Assembly (NCBI RefSeq): GCF_007280555.1
Contig: NZ_VKDB01000001.1
Location: 1-64,000 of the forward strand
Length of the DNA stretch: 64,000 bases
DNA from: Deinococcus detaillensis
GTDB lineage: Bacteria > Deinococcota > Deinococci > Deinococcales > Deinococcaceae
Reading direction: 5' to 3'
A program made the translations under genes and the position numbers. Under the pieces are notes generated by a model. That model did no database searches. It was not told the DNA's origin and saw nothing but the letters and a program-made list of their open reading frames with translations. Shown piece after piece: positions 1 through 9,442 of this stretch (its first letter is position 1; every line of letters begins with the position of its first letter).

Positions 1-483
<483 letters not shown>

Positions 484-579
484 TTCTTCATTCAAGCGCC
501 GCTTTCACAAGCGGCGTTGTGTATGTCTTTACTCGCATTCTCAGATTGTCATTCTGCCCGCCTCGTTTGAGGCTCAGAA

Positions 580-608
580 ACAATACTGTCCATTCGCCGT
601 TCTGTCAA
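580..608 (-). promoter_or_regulatory. Promoter of the 23S rRNA gene
   Basis: On the minus strand there is a perfect -35 TTGACA (603-608), a 17-base spacer and a -10 TATTGT (580-585), about 100 bases before the 23S 5' end. The leader between them contains a GCCGCTT/AAGCGGC inverted repeat, plausibly part of the rRNA processing stem. This accounts for the 484-741 gap and supports a separately transcribed 23S unit. Confidence 0.75.
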
Positions 609-741
609 CCCCCTTGCTTCGAGGCGTCGTTACCGCATTGCTTCCTCGAAGAAGCTAAAGACAGGAAACAGCGTCTGGGAGCGAGTTGAACCATTTTGGA
701 AGACTCGGCATTTGGCCCCGAAAGGGTGTTAACGTGAAGCC

Positions 742-1422
742 ATGAATGTCCAAGCAGTGTTCTTTGCGCGGCTGAAACGTGAGATAGGCACAGATTCTGT
801 TCGGCTGGAAGTGCCGGACAAGGCCACCGTGCGTGAAGTAGCCGAGCAAATAGAGGCGCAATACGGCATTTCGCTTAAAGGCTGTATGGCGGCGGTCAAC
901 GAAACGTACGCCGAGCCTTCTCAGCCGCTTATAGAAGGCGACGAGCTGGCGTTCTTGCCGCCGGTGGCTGGAGGCAGCGAACAAGACCCCGAGGACGTCT
1001 GCCAGGTGACGGCGCAGGTCTTATCGCTTGGCGACGCCGCCACCCACTTGGTTCAGCCGCAGTACGGCGCACAGGCCTACTTTGTCGGGACAGTGCGTTC
1101 GCCCAATAAAGGGCAGGTCGTGGAATCGATCGAGTACGAGGGATACGCGCCGATGGCCGAGAAGGTCATGCATGAAGCTGCTGAACGCGCCCGCCAAAAG
1201 CATGGGCGGCTCAGCGCTTTTATCCAGCACCGCACGGGCAAGCTGCTGCCAGGGGAAGCTAGCTTGATCATTGGGGTAGGCAGCCCGCACCGCCGGGTAG
1301 CTTTAGAAGCCTGTGACGACTTGATCGAGGAGCTCAAAAAAGAGTTGCCGATTTGGAAGCACGAAGCTGACCAAACCGGCGGACACTGGGTGGAGGGCAC
1401 CACCAATCACGGCACCCTGTGA
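742..1422 (+). CDS. moaD/moaE: Molybdopterin synthase, MoaD-MoaE fusion
   Basis: 226 aa. Residues 1 to about 80 are a ubiquitin-like MoaD domain ending in FLPPVAGG (Gly77-Gly78). Residues from about 86 are MoaE, with its hallmark KKELPIWKHE segment and SPHRRVALEAC. In the usual two-subunit enzyme the free C-terminal Gly of MoaD carries the thiocarboxylate that puts sulfur into precursor Z (cPMP). Here the Gly-Gly is buried, followed by SEQDP. By analogy with mycobacterial MoaX, cleavage after Gly78 is likely required; that is inference. The start is supported by a TAACGT element six bases before the ATG, a leaderless layout. It ends 9 bases from the convergent ruvC. The product would supply cofactor to the Mo hydroxylase at 42785-46711. 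Confidence 0.95.
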   Translation: MNVQAVFFARLKREIGTDSVRLEVPDKATVREVAEQIEAQYGISLKGCMAAVNETYAEPSQPLIEGDELAFLPPVAGGSEQDPEDVCQVTAQVLSLGDAATHLVQPQYGAQAYFVGTVRSPNKGQVVESIEYEGYAPMAEKVMHEAAERARQKHGRLSAFIQHRTGKLLPGEASLIIGVGSPHRRVALEACDDLIEELKKELPIWKHEADQTGGHWVEGTTNHGTL

Positions 1423-1431
1423 GTTGACAGG

Positions 1432-1926
1432 CTAGCGCCGCCCAGCAAGCGCTTGCTGAACGCCTTGGTGCGCCAAGTGGGTCAGGGCCAGGGCCAGCGC
1501 GTCGGCGGCGTGGTTGTTGAAGACCTCGCGGATACCCAGACTGGCTTTCACCATGTAGATGACCTGCTCTTTGTCGGCGCGTCCAGTGCCCACCAGGGTC
1601 TGCTTGACCTGCATCGGGCCGTAGGTGTGGACGGGCAGGCCCGCCTGAGCGCAGGCGAGCTGGACGACGCCGAAAGCCTGACCCACTTTGAAGGCCACGT
1701 CGGCCTGCTTGCGCAGAATCTGGTCTTCGATAGCTACTGCTTCAGGCTGATATTCCTGAATGAGGCGGGTGACTTCGGCGTGGATGTACTGCAAACGCCG
1801 GGGCATGATCCAAGCCGATTCGGTGATCAGGCAAACGTGGTGAATGTGGACAGCTTTGCGGGCAGTGCCGCTGACAAGTCCAATACCGAGATTGGCGAGG
1901 CCGGGGTCGATGCCGAGAACGATCAT
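1432..1926 (-). CDS. ruvC: Holliday junction resolvase RuvC
   Basis: 164 aa from the chosen start. RNase H-fold endonuclease that cuts four-way junctions after RuvAB branch migration. Acidic and basic catalytic residues are visible: Asp7 (GIDPG), Glu67 (AIEDQ), His139 and Asp142 (NNHAADALAL). The His in place of the E. coli third Asp is the Thermus-type active site. An ATG 45 bases further upstream is open, but 1926 is preferred: TATCCT lies six bases before it (leaderless pattern) and MIVLGIDPG is the family N-terminus. No ruvA or ruvB lies nearby. Confidence 0.95.
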   Translation of the reverse strand: MIVLGIDPGLANLGIGLVSGTARKAVHIHHVCLITESAWIMPRRLQYIHAEVTRLIQEYQPEAVAIEDQILRKQADVAFKVGQAFGVVQLACAQAGLPVHTYGPMQVKQTLVGTGRADKEQVIYMVKASLGIREVFNNHAADALALALTHLAHQGVQQALAGRR

Positions 1927-1956
1927 GGAAAGAGGATAGCGCTTTAAGTTGTCAGC

Positions 1957-1987
1957 AGAAAAAGCCCCCACCGAAGAGGCAGGGGCT
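1957..1987 (-). terminator. Rho-independent terminator after the peptide importer
   Basis: Minus-strand hairpin with AGCCCC/GGGGCT arms and a TCTTC loop, followed by TTTTTC. It lies 26-56 bases after the stop of the OppC-like permease and before ruvC. Confidence 0.7.
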
Positions 1988-2012
1988 CATTGGTTTTTTG
2001 CTTCTTCTACGT

Positions 2013-2942
2013 TTACAACCGGCTGCGCGGGTCGAAGGCGTCACGCAGGCCGTCGCCGAGGAAGTTGAACGACAGCACCGTGATCAAGATCATCAGGCCT
2101 GGGTAGAGCGGAATCCAGGGGTACTGCAGCACGACTTCGTTGGCGTTGCTGAGCATGTTGCCCCAGGTGGACACCGGCGGCTGAATACCGAAGCCCAGAA
2201 ACGAGAGGGCCGCTTCACTGAGAATGGCGGTGCCCACGTCCAGCGTGGCCTGCACGATCACGATGGCGAACAGGTTGGGGAGCAGGTGGCGCAGCATGAT
2301 GCGGGCGCTGCTGGCCCCCAGGGCGCGGGCCGCGTCGGTGTATTCCAGGTTCTTGAGCTTGAGGACTTCGCCGCGCACCAGCCGGGCGGTGCCCATCCAG
2401 CCGAACAGCGAAAACACGCCCACCACAATCAGAATATTGGCACTCGCGCCGAGTGAAGACCGCAGCACCACGATGGGGGCCGCGTCACTGGAGGCAAACA
2501 ACCCACTGAGGACGAGTTGCAGGGCCAGGGTGGGAAAAGACAGCATGAATTCGATGAAGCGGCTGATGGCGATGTCGATCCAGCCGCCCAAAAAGCCTGC
2601 CAGCAGACCCAGTGTGGTGCCGACCAGAATGCTGAGGAAGGCCACGCTGAAACCCACCAGCAGGCTCACCCGGCTGCCGTAGATAACGCGGGAGAGCAGG
2701 TCGCGGCCCAGCTCGTCCTGACCCAGCCAGTACTTGGCACTCGGCGGCGCGTAGATTTCAAAGATGCTTTGGGCGTTGGGGTCGTGCGGCGCGATCCAGG
2801 GGGCGAGGAGGGCCATCAAGACCAGTAAAACGATCACCGTTAGGCTGACCATCGCCAGCTTGTGACGGCGTAGCCGCTTGAGGGCAATCTGGAAGGTGGA
2901 GCGGCTCTTGAAAGGCGCGGGAGCCGAGGCGAGTGCTGTCAT
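2013..2942 (-). CDS. Peptide ABC transporter permease, OppC/DppC type
   Basis: 309 aa integral membrane subunit of a binding-protein-dependent importer of the oligopeptide/nickel class. It has a cytoplasmic N-terminus of about 30 residues, then about six membrane segments. The EAA loop that docks on the ATPase is seen as DAARALGASSARIMLRHLLPN (around residues 200-220). An AAGGAG Shine-Dalgarno precedes the start. It follows the OppB-like gene by 12 bases, so the two are co-transcribed. The substrate is not deducible from this subunit. No ATPase gene follows; a terminator comes instead. Confidence 0.92.
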   Translation of the reverse strand: MTALASAPAPFKSRSTFQIALKRLRRHKLAMVSLTVIVLLVLMALLAPWIAPHDPNAQSIFEIYAPPSAKYWLGQDELGRDLLSRVIYGSRVSLLVGFSVAFLSILVGTTLGLLAGFLGGWIDIAISRFIEFMLSFPTLALQLVLSGLFASSDAAPIVVLRSSLGASANILIVVGVFSLFGWMGTARLVRGEVLKLKNLEYTDAARALGASSARIMLRHLLPNLFAIVIVQATLDVGTAILSEAALSFLGFGIQPPVSTWGNMLSNANEVVLQYPWIPLYPGLMILITVLSFNFLGDGLRDAFDPRSRL

Positions 2943-2954
2943 CTTGTGGCTCCT

Positions 2955-3953
2955 TTACGAGTAGCGAATGCGTGGATCAATGGCCGCGTAGGCGAGGTCA
3001 GTCAGCAGTTGAAACACCACCGTCAGCACTGAGATGAAGGTCAGGGCGACCATTACCACGTTGAAATCCTTGCTGGTCAGCGCTTCCACGATCACTCGGC
3101 CCATGCCCGGCCACGAGAAGACCGTTTCGGTCAAAACCGCGCCGCCGAACAGGCCCGGAATCGAGAGGCCCAGCAAGGTCACGATAGGCAGCACCGCGTT
3201 TCTGAGGGCGTGGCGGTACAGCACTTTGCGGCTTGACAAGCCCTTGGCCCGCGCCGTGCGAACGAAATCCTGATTCAGCACTTCCAGCATCGAGGCCCGC
3301 AGGAAGCGCAGGATCACGGCAATCTCGCGCAGCATCAGAATACTCAGCGGCAAAATCAGATACCTGAGCTTGTCGGTCAGCGCCGCCCAGAAACCCGCAT
3401 CGGGGGCCAGATCGGGGCTGCCGAGTCCGCCGGGCGGCAGCGAGATCACTCCATTGGTAATCTGCGGCAAATAGATGGCAAACAGCCACAGCGCCATCGC
3501 TCCGATCCAGAAGATAGGGGCGCTGAACGACACGAAGCTGAAAAAGGTCAGCAGATAATCGAGGAAGCTGTATTGCCGCACCGCCGAGAAAATGCCCAGC
3601 GGCACGGCGATCAGGGTGGAGAGAATCAGGGCGGGCAGAGTCAGCAGCAGCGTATTGGGCAACCGCTCCTGAAAGACGTAAGAAGCGGCGGGGGCGCTGA
3701 AGGTGCGCGACCAGCCGAAATCACCCTGGACGGCGTGGGTCAGCCAGAACCAGTAGCGCAGCGGAATCGGCTGATCCAGACCGTAGGCGGCCCGCAGGCG
3801 AGCGATGTCGTCGGGGGTGATCTGTGAGTTGCCCAGCACCAGCTGATCCACCGGGTCGCCGGGTTGCAGCGCCGTGAGCGTGAAGATCACCAAGCTGATG
3901 ACCAGCAGCAGCGGAATCATTTGCAGGATGCGCCGAAGCGCGTAATTCAACAT
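2955..3953 (-). CDS. Peptide ABC transporter permease, OppB/DppB type
   Basis: 332 aa. It starts [19 protein letters not shown], the classic OppB/DppB N-terminal membrane segment, and carries the EAA loop [20 protein letters not shown]. An open extension reaches 4013, but the ATG at 3953 has a CAGGAG Shine-Dalgarno and the family N-terminus. It is the second gene of a binding protein-permease-permease operon. The substrate channel would be formed with the OppC-like subunit downstream. Confidence 0.93.
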   Translation of the reverse strand: MLNYALRRILQMIPLLLVISLVIFTLTALQPGDPVDQLVLGNSQITPDDIARLRAAYGLDQPIPLRYWFWLTHAVQGDFGWSRTFSAPAASYVFQERLPNTLLLTLPALILSTLIAVPLGIFSAVRQYSFLDYLLTFFSFVSFSAPIFWIGAMALWLFAIYLPQITNGVISLPPGGLGSPDLAPDAGFWAALTDKLRYLILPLSILMLREIAVILRFLRASMLEVLNQDFVRTARAKGLSSRKVLYRHALRNAVLPIVTLLGLSIPGLFGGAVLTETVFSWPGMGRVIVEALTSKDFNVVMVALTFISVLTVVFQLLTDLAYAAIDPRIRYS

Positions 3954-4019
3954 GACGACTCCTGAGAAAGCGGCGTGTGGTTTGGTTTGTTGCAGGTGGC
4001 CTGCAAGCAGCAAAGGGAA

Positions 4020-4051
4020 AGCGGGAGAGCGGTTGACCCGTCTCCCCCGCT
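4020..4051 (-). terminator. Intercistronic hairpin between binding protein and permeases
   Basis: The inverted repeat AGCGGGGGAG / CTCCCGCT (with a two-base bulge) sits between the binding-protein stop (4070) and the permease start (3953). On the minus strand it is followed by TTCCCTTT, not a clean T run. Partial terminators or stabilising stems in this position commonly let the binding protein be made in excess of the permeases; that role is inferred. Confidence 0.5.
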
Positions 4052-4069
4052 CACTCCACTAAGCAGCGC

Positions 4070-5866
4070 TTACTTCTGGGTGAAGGTTTCAACTGCTCCG
4101 CGAGAAGCCCAGCCCATCTGGGCGGCGTTCCAGGAAGGATAGAGGCTGTAGGCGGTGTAAGTGTAGTTGACCAGCCCCGGCACCTTGGTATACGGGTTGG
4201 CGCGGAAGTACAGCGGCAAGGACGGCACCTCGTCAGTCCAGATGGACTGCATCTTGTCGAACAGCTTGACGCGGGCGCTCAAATCGAACTCGGTCTTGGC
4301 GTCGTTCCAGATTTTGTCGTAATCGGCGTCCTTGAAATTGGGGTAATTCTGGCCCGCGTAGGCGTTGTCCTTGCTGGGAATAAACTGCGAGGCCCACAGA
4401 TCGCCGCGCTCCACGCTGGGATCGTTGCTCCAGGCGTACATGAACAGGTCCCACTTGCCTTCGGCGCTGCGCGGGGCAAAGTCGCCAGAGAACACCACCG
4501 TGGACGGAAAGTTCTGGATGTTGATGTCCACGCCAACCGCTTTCCACTGCGCCTGCAAAATCTGCTGGACGCGCTCACGCAGCTTGTTTCCGGCGGTGGT
4601 GGTGAAGTTCAGCGACATCTTCTTGCCGTCTTTGGCCAGGATACCGTCGGAGCCGGGCTTCCAGCCGGCAGCGGCGAACAGCGCCTTGGCCTTGGCGGCG
4701 TCGAAGTTGTAGTCCTTGGCGTTTTTCTGATAGAGCTTGCTGATCGGGCTGACCCAGGTGTTGGAAACGGGCTGCTTGCCCTCGAACAATGCCTTGACCA
4801 GCGCGGCCCGGTCGATGGAGTACATCAGCGCCTGGCGCACCCGCTTGTCGTTCAGGCCCAGGCTCTGGGCACGCGCTCCGACGTTGGCGATATCGACGTG
4901 TTCCCAAGTTGCGCCCGGCACAAAGTAAGTCTTGTACTTGCCGCGCTCGCTGCGCTGCGCTTCAATCGCTTGGTCGAAGCTCAGGCCCACGTACGACAGC
5001 GCGTCGAGCTGGCCCGACAAGATATTGACCTTGAGGGTGTTGGTGTCGGCGATGAAGCGGTACTGCACCGACTGGATGTACTTGTCGGCTCCACCTTTGG
5101 GTGTCAGCCAGTAATTGGGATTGCGGGTCAGCACCAAGCTGTTTCCGGCCCGCCAGGCGGTCGGCTTGAACGGTCCCGACACCACCTTGGGCAGGCCACG
5201 CGAGGTGGTGAACTGAGCGATGAACTTGTTCCACTCGTCGGTGATCTGCTTGGCCCCGGTCTTGGGATCGAGATTCTTGGTGGCCGCGTCAAAGGCGCTC
5301 CAGGCTTTTTCCATCGCCGCGCTGGGAGCCGGGTTAAGACCCACTGCCGAGGTGAGCTGGTCGGCGAACAGATACGGCGGATCGAAGGTGATGGTGAAGG
5401 TGTCGGCGTCCTGCAGCGTGATCTTGGCCTTGTCCCAGGGCTCACGGGCCGGCACCGGCACCCGCTCGTCTTGCTCGACCTTGAGCCAGAACTGGAAATC
5501 CTTGGGCGTGATGGCCGTGCCGTCGCTCCACTTGGCGTCCTTGCGGATGCTGAAGGTCACGCTGTTGCGAATGACGTTGCCCTTGGCGTCTTTGACGATC
5601 TTGTAATCGCCGTTGGCCAGACTCGGGACGCGGGTGGCGATCTCGGGATACAGTTCGCCGTTGTCGTCCTTGCCGATCAGGTGGGCTTCCATATACCAAG
5701 TGATTTCGGTGGCGATGACCAAGTTGTTGGTACGCCAAGGGTCATTGATATTGGGTGGTTCCTGCGAAGTGCCGATGACCAGCGAATTATTGGCCTGACC
5801 GGCCAGCGCCGAAGAAACAACGCCAGCGCCCAACAAGAGTACGGATAAGGTGAGCCATTTTTTCAT
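4070..5866 (-). CDS. Peptide ABC transporter substrate-binding protein (SBP family 5)
   Basis: 598 aa. A cleavable signal peptide, [23 protein letters not shown], precedes the mature start at about QANNSL. The body matches the Opp/Dpp-type family 5 binding proteins: an early [11 protein letters not shown], then [15 protein letters not shown], and a late [18 protein letters not shown]. It is rather long for the family (usually 500-560). It has no lipobox Cys, so it would be secreted or periplasmic. The start at 5866 has a perfect GGAGG seven bases upstream, and an open extension to 5887 was not used. First gene of the operon with the two permeases below it. Confidence 0.93.
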   Translation of the reverse strand: MKKWLTLSVLLLGAGVVSSALAGQANNSLVIGTSQEPPNINDPWRTNNLVIATEITWYMEAHLIGKDDNGELYPEIATRVPSLANGDYKIVKDAKGNVIRNSVTFSIRKDAKWSDGTAITPKDFQFWLKVEQDERVPVPAREPWDKAKITLQDADTFTITFDPPYLFADQLTSAVGLNPAPSAAMEKAWSAFDAATKNLDPKTGAKQITDEWNKFIAQFTTSRGLPKVVSGPFKPTAWRAGNSLVLTRNPNYWLTPKGGADKYIQSVQYRFIADTNTLKVNILSGQLDALSYVGLSFDQAIEAQRSERGKYKTYFVPGATWEHVDIANVGARAQSLGLNDKRVRQALMYSIDRAALVKALFEGKQPVSNTWVSPISKLYQKNAKDYNFDAAKAKALFAAAGWKPGSDGILAKDGKKMSLNFTTTAGNKLRERVQQILQAQWKAVGVDINIQNFPSTVVFSGDFAPRSAEGKWDLFMYAWSNDPSVERGDLWASQFIPSKDNAYAGQNYPNFKDADYDKIWNDAKTEFDLSARVKLFDKMQSIWTDEVPSLPLYFRANPYTKVPGLVNYTYTAYSLYPSWNAAQMGWASRGAVETFTQK

Positions 5867-5915
5867 GTCGCCTCCAAGATCACCCAAACGCTACAAAACC
5901 GCGCTCAGTCTGCCA

Positions 5916-5944
5916 AGAGTATGAAGAAATCTTTACCGAGTCAA
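5916..5944 (-). promoter_or_regulatory. Promoter of the peptide importer operon
   Basis: On the minus strand TTGACT (5939-5944), a 17-base spacer and TACTCT (5916-5921), about 50 bases before the binding-protein ATG. Confidence 0.5.
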
Positions 5945-6071
5945 GCGGGAGTGTTCGCACCTTGCTCAATTTTTTGCTGAAAACCGGCAGTAACGAGAAT
6001 TTGACCACCGAATTTATGCAAAGTGTTCTGTAAAAGCCTGACAATCTTCACGTCAAGATAAAGCAGGCCGC

Positions 6072-6091
6072 TTGGGCATACGAATGCCCAA
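6072..6091. repeat. Perfect 8-bp inverted repeat upstream of peptide importer
   Basis: TTGGGCAT-ACGA-ATGCCCAA. It has no T run on either strand, so it does not read as a terminator. It lies about 130 bases upstream of the importer promoter and could be an operator. It is the only structure I see in the 5945-6160 gap. Confidence 0.4.
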
Positions 6092-6162
6092 AGCGAACCA
6101 AAGGGCTTGCCCTAAAACAAAATACTGAGTTCTGTACTGCGGAGTATAAACCCAAATCAGTT

Positions 6163-6197
6163 CAAAAAAACCGCACGGCCTCAATTGGCCGTGCGGT
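6163..6197 (-). terminator. Rho-independent terminator of the A-type Fe-S carrier gene
   Basis: Minus strand: CCGCACGGCC / GGCCGTGCGG arms (10 bp) around a six-base loop, followed by seven T. It lies 28 bases past the stop of the gene at 6225-6629. Confidence 0.85.
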
Positions 6198-6224
6198 CTT
6201 GGGATAGAGCGGACAGATCTGTAC

Positions 6225-6629
<405 letters not shown>

Positions 6630-6698
6630 GGTCTTAGGATACGCCTCGCTACTTTAGAAAATAGTGTGGAAGGCACACGGGAAGAGTTTCTTTTTGCG

Positions 6699-7370
6699 TT
6701 AGCTCGGCGCGTCGTCCTCATCCAGTTGGGTCAGCACCGTTTGAATCAAATAAGGCTGGCTGTCAGGGGCGCGGGCAGAAGGTACGTCTGATAAGAACAA
6801 ACGTACTTGGTCCAGTGCGGCGCTCATTATTTCGGCCTGCGCCGGAGTCAGCCATTTGACGCCCGTGAAGTCGCCGCCGCGCCGAGTCAGAGCCAAGCGG
6901 TCTGACTGAGTGGGCAAGTCGGATTCGTAATTTACTTCGCCGCGCTCATCTCTGTAAATCAGCCGCCCGCTCAACTGCTTGCGGGTCAGGGCACGGGCCA
7001 GAGTACGCACGCGCAGTTCATCGTACTGCCGCGACTGGGCGGCAAGTTCAGCTTCAATGTCTTCAAACGGCGTCAAGTGAAACGGCACCCTGAAGCCGCT
7101 CGGCGCAGCGTAAAGGCAAATGGGCCGCCCCCCCCGCTTTTGCTCTCCCGCCACGGTGAGAATGCCCGCCTCCACGAACTGCCTTACCCAGTAAAGCGTC
7201 CGCTCGGTGCTGACTCCAGCTTCGCGGGCAGCCTGCGCCGCGCCCAGCTTGCGGCCCACGAACGGCTCCAAATGGCGCAGCGCTGCTCTGCTGCTGAGCA
7301 GCCGCGCTTGCTGAGGGGTCGTAGCGGTGAACCACTGGCCCGCGTAGCTTCCCAAAAAGGTGTGTGGCAT
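6699..7370 (-). CDS. Helix-turn-helix transcriptional regulator (ArsR-like winged helix)
   Basis: 223 aa. Residues about 30-90 read as a winged helix: AARLLSSRAALRHLEPFVGRKL, then GAAQAAREAGVSTERTLYWVRQFVEAGIL (recognition helix), then a wing RGGRPICLY. The C-terminal half (about 100-223) has no domain I can name; it contains a basic stretch and ends LTQLDEDDAPS. It is divergent from the MFS gene, with start codons 30 bases apart. A TAGGCT seven bases before its ATG suggests a leaderless transcript, so it may control both genes. Effector unknown. Confidence 0.75.
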   Translation of the reverse strand: MPHTFLGSYAGQWFTATTPQQARLLSSRAALRHLEPFVGRKLGAAQAAREAGVSTERTLYWVRQFVEAGILTVAGEQKRGGRPICLYAAPSGFRVPFHLTPFEDIEAELAAQSRQYDELRVRTLARALTRKQLSGRLIYRDERGEVNYESDLPTQSDRLALTRRGGDFTGVKWLTPAQAEIMSAALDQVRLFLSDVPSARAPDSQPYLIQTVLTQLDEDDAPS

Positions 7371-7400
7371 TTTCAGTAGCCTAACGCCAAAACTGGAAAT

Positions 7401-8609
7401 ATGACTGATTTCGCGCAGACTGTAGGCGCTTCTGCTCTTCCGCGCCCGTTCTGGAGGTACTGGTTGGGCTTACTGGCCTCGGCGCTGGGTGACGCGGTGG
7501 TCTACGTGGCGCTGCCGTTCTTGGCGCTCGGCACACTGCCGCCAGGAAGTCAGCGGGGCGCTGCCGCCATCGGACTGGTGGTGCTGGCGCTCAGCTTGCC
7601 GCGTTTTTTCGCGCCGCTGCTGGGCGGATTGGCCGACAGGTGGCCGCCGCGCACCCTGCTGAGTCTCAGCGCAGTGCTGCGGACGGTGGGGGTGGCGGGC
7701 GTGGGGGCGCTGGCCCTCAGGGGCGGGCTGAACTTGACTGTGGTGGCGGGGTTGGCTTTTGTTCTTGGCCTGCTCACCACCCTCAGTTTCACGGCCCAGA
7801 GCGCGATGGTGCCGCGCTTGGTGACCCCCCACCAGCTGCCCCGCGCCAACAGCCTGACCAGCGCGGCCATGATGGGCGCTCCGCTCGTCGGCTACGGCTT
7901 GGGCGGCTTCGGGGTGGCCCACTGGGGCGCGGGGGCAAGCTTGCTCGTCGGCGCGGCGCTGACGGCGCTGCTGCTGCTCGGCACACTGGCTTTGCCGCCG
8001 ATGCCCGGTGCGGCTGGCGGCACACTCGATCCACTGGGCGATCTCCGCTCAAGCCTCAAGGCGATTCGCCAAAATCCCCTGCTGCTGGCGCTCTTTGCCA
8101 TGAGTTTTGCGCTCAATCTCTCGATGAACGTCACGAATGTCCGTGCGCCGCTGCACATGCTGGCCGCTGGCCGAGGAGCCGCCGACTACGCCACTTTTGA
8201 AATGCTGATTTCCGGCGGGGTGCTGCTGGGCATCGCTTTGGTCGGGCCGCTCTCGGCGCGGTTTCCGCTGGATAAGCTCATTGGCGCGGGGCGCTTAATC
8301 TTGGTGCTGGGCATGGCGGGCTTTGTCTTTGGCGGCGTGCAGCCTTGGTGGGCGGCGGCGGGCGTCTTCGGCGTGGGGCTGGGCCTCCTGGAAGTGGTCA
8401 CCACCACCCGCATTCAGGGCCTGATTCCTGCCGACCTGCGTGGGCGAGTTACCGGCTCCGTGATGGCCGTCAACGCCTTGGGCTTGACGCTGGGCGCGGG
8501 ACTGGCTGCCCAAGACCTCGCCACTTCAACGTTGATGCTGGCCCTGACGGGCGTTCTGGCACTGCTGACATTGCTGTGGCCGCTGGCGGTGCGCCGACTG
8601 GGTTCGTGA
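7401..8609 (+). CDS. MFS transporter (putative multidrug exporter)
   Basis: 402 aa, about 12 hydrophobic segments. The motif-A-like sequence GGLADRWPPRTLL lies in the loop after the second segment, at about residues 74-86. The overall pattern resembles drug-exporting MFS proteins of the EntS/tetracycline-exporter type (for example LVTPHQLPRANSLTSAAMMG). Substrate cannot be read from sequence. It is divergent from the winged-helix regulator at 6699-7370, a common arrangement for inducible efflux. Confidence 0.85.
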   Translation: MTDFAQTVGASALPRPFWRYWLGLLASALGDAVVYVALPFLALGTLPPGSQRGAAAIGLVVLALSLPRFFAPLLGGLADRWPPRTLLSLSAVLRTVGVAGVGALALRGGLNLTVVAGLAFVLGLLTTLSFTAQSAMVPRLVTPHQLPRANSLTSAAMMGAPLVGYGLGGFGVAHWGAGASLLVGAALTALLLLGTLALPPMPGAAGGTLDPLGDLRSSLKAIRQNPLLLALFAMSFALNLSMNVTNVRAPLHMLAAGRGAADYATFEMLISGGVLLGIALVGPLSARFPLDKLIGAGRLILVLGMAGFVFGGVQPWWAAAGVFGVGLGLLEVVTTTRIQGLIPADLRGRVTGSVMAVNALGLTLGAGLAAQDLATSTLMLALTGVLALLTLLWPLAVRRLGS

Positions 8610-8643
8610 TGGGTAAGTGTGCTCAACGGACGAGCTGGGCCAT

Positions 8644-9312
8644 TCAGGTCGCTCCCCGCGACAGCCGCACTTCCAAGCGCCGCTGCACCACTTCCAGGAG
8701 GCTGCTGATGGCCCAGTAGATCAGCGCCGCCGCCAGATACGGCCCGAACGGCTCGAAGGTGCGGGCCAGCACCAGTTGAGCGCTTCTGAGCAGTTCGACC
8801 ACCGTGATGACCGACACCAGCGAGGTGTCTTTGACCAGACCGATGAGGCTGTTGCCGAGGCTGGGCAGGGCCACCCGCGCCGCCTGCGGCAAAACGATCA
8901 GCTGCATGGTCTGCAATTTGTTCAGGCCCAAGCTGTAGGCCGCTTCGTGCTGGCCTCTGGAGATGCTCAGCACGGCGGCGCGGATGGTTTCGGAGAGGTA
9001 AGCGGCGGCGTTGAGGGTCAGGGCCAGCACCCCGCCCGCCACCGGACTGAGCGTCAGGCCGAAACTGGGCAGGCCGTAATAAATCACGAAAATCTGCACC
9101 AGCAGCGGCGTGCCGCGAATAAACGAAACGTAGAGCGCCGCCAGCCATCTGAGCCACGCCGGAGCGTAGAGCCGCAGCAGCGCCACGACAAGGCCCAGCG
9201 GCAAGCCCAGCACCATCGCCGCCAGCGCGAAGCCGACAGTCAGGCGGGCACCCAGCAGCAGGGTCGGCAGCGAGGCCCAGGCGCTTTGCAAAATAATCAT
9301 CAGGGTGTCCAT
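8644..9312 (-). CDS. Polar amino-acid ABC transporter permease
   Basis: 222 aa HisM/GlnP-type permease. It has the family signature YVSFIRGTPLLVQIFVIYYG, the ETIRAAVLSISRGQHEAAYSLG docking loop and a final ALIYWAISSLLEVVQRRLE. A GGAGG lies before the ATG. It is the second gene after the binding protein 130 bases upstream, and would work as a homodimer with an ATPase that is not encoded beside it. The downstream neighbour is the convergent MFS gene. Confidence 0.92.
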   Translation of the reverse strand: MDTLMIILQSAWASLPTLLLGARLTVGFALAAMVLGLPLGLVVALLRLYAPAWLRWLAALYVSFIRGTPLLVQIFVIYYGLPSFGLTLSPVAGGVLALTLNAAAYLSETIRAAVLSISRGQHEAAYSLGLNKLQTMQLIVLPQAARVALPSLGNSLIGLVKDTSLVSVITVVELLRSAQLVLARTFEPFGPYLAAALIYWAISSLLEVVQRRLEVRLSRGAT

Positions 9313-9442
9313 ACAGCCTCCGAGGTGCGCTTAGGGTACAGCGCAAGACGCCCCGCAGCGCTTGGCCGGGAGGCGTCATGAAAACTTGAGAGCAGCGGCC
9401 TCATGCGGCTGACTGGCTCAGCGCTTCTTCAGCGCTTGTTCT

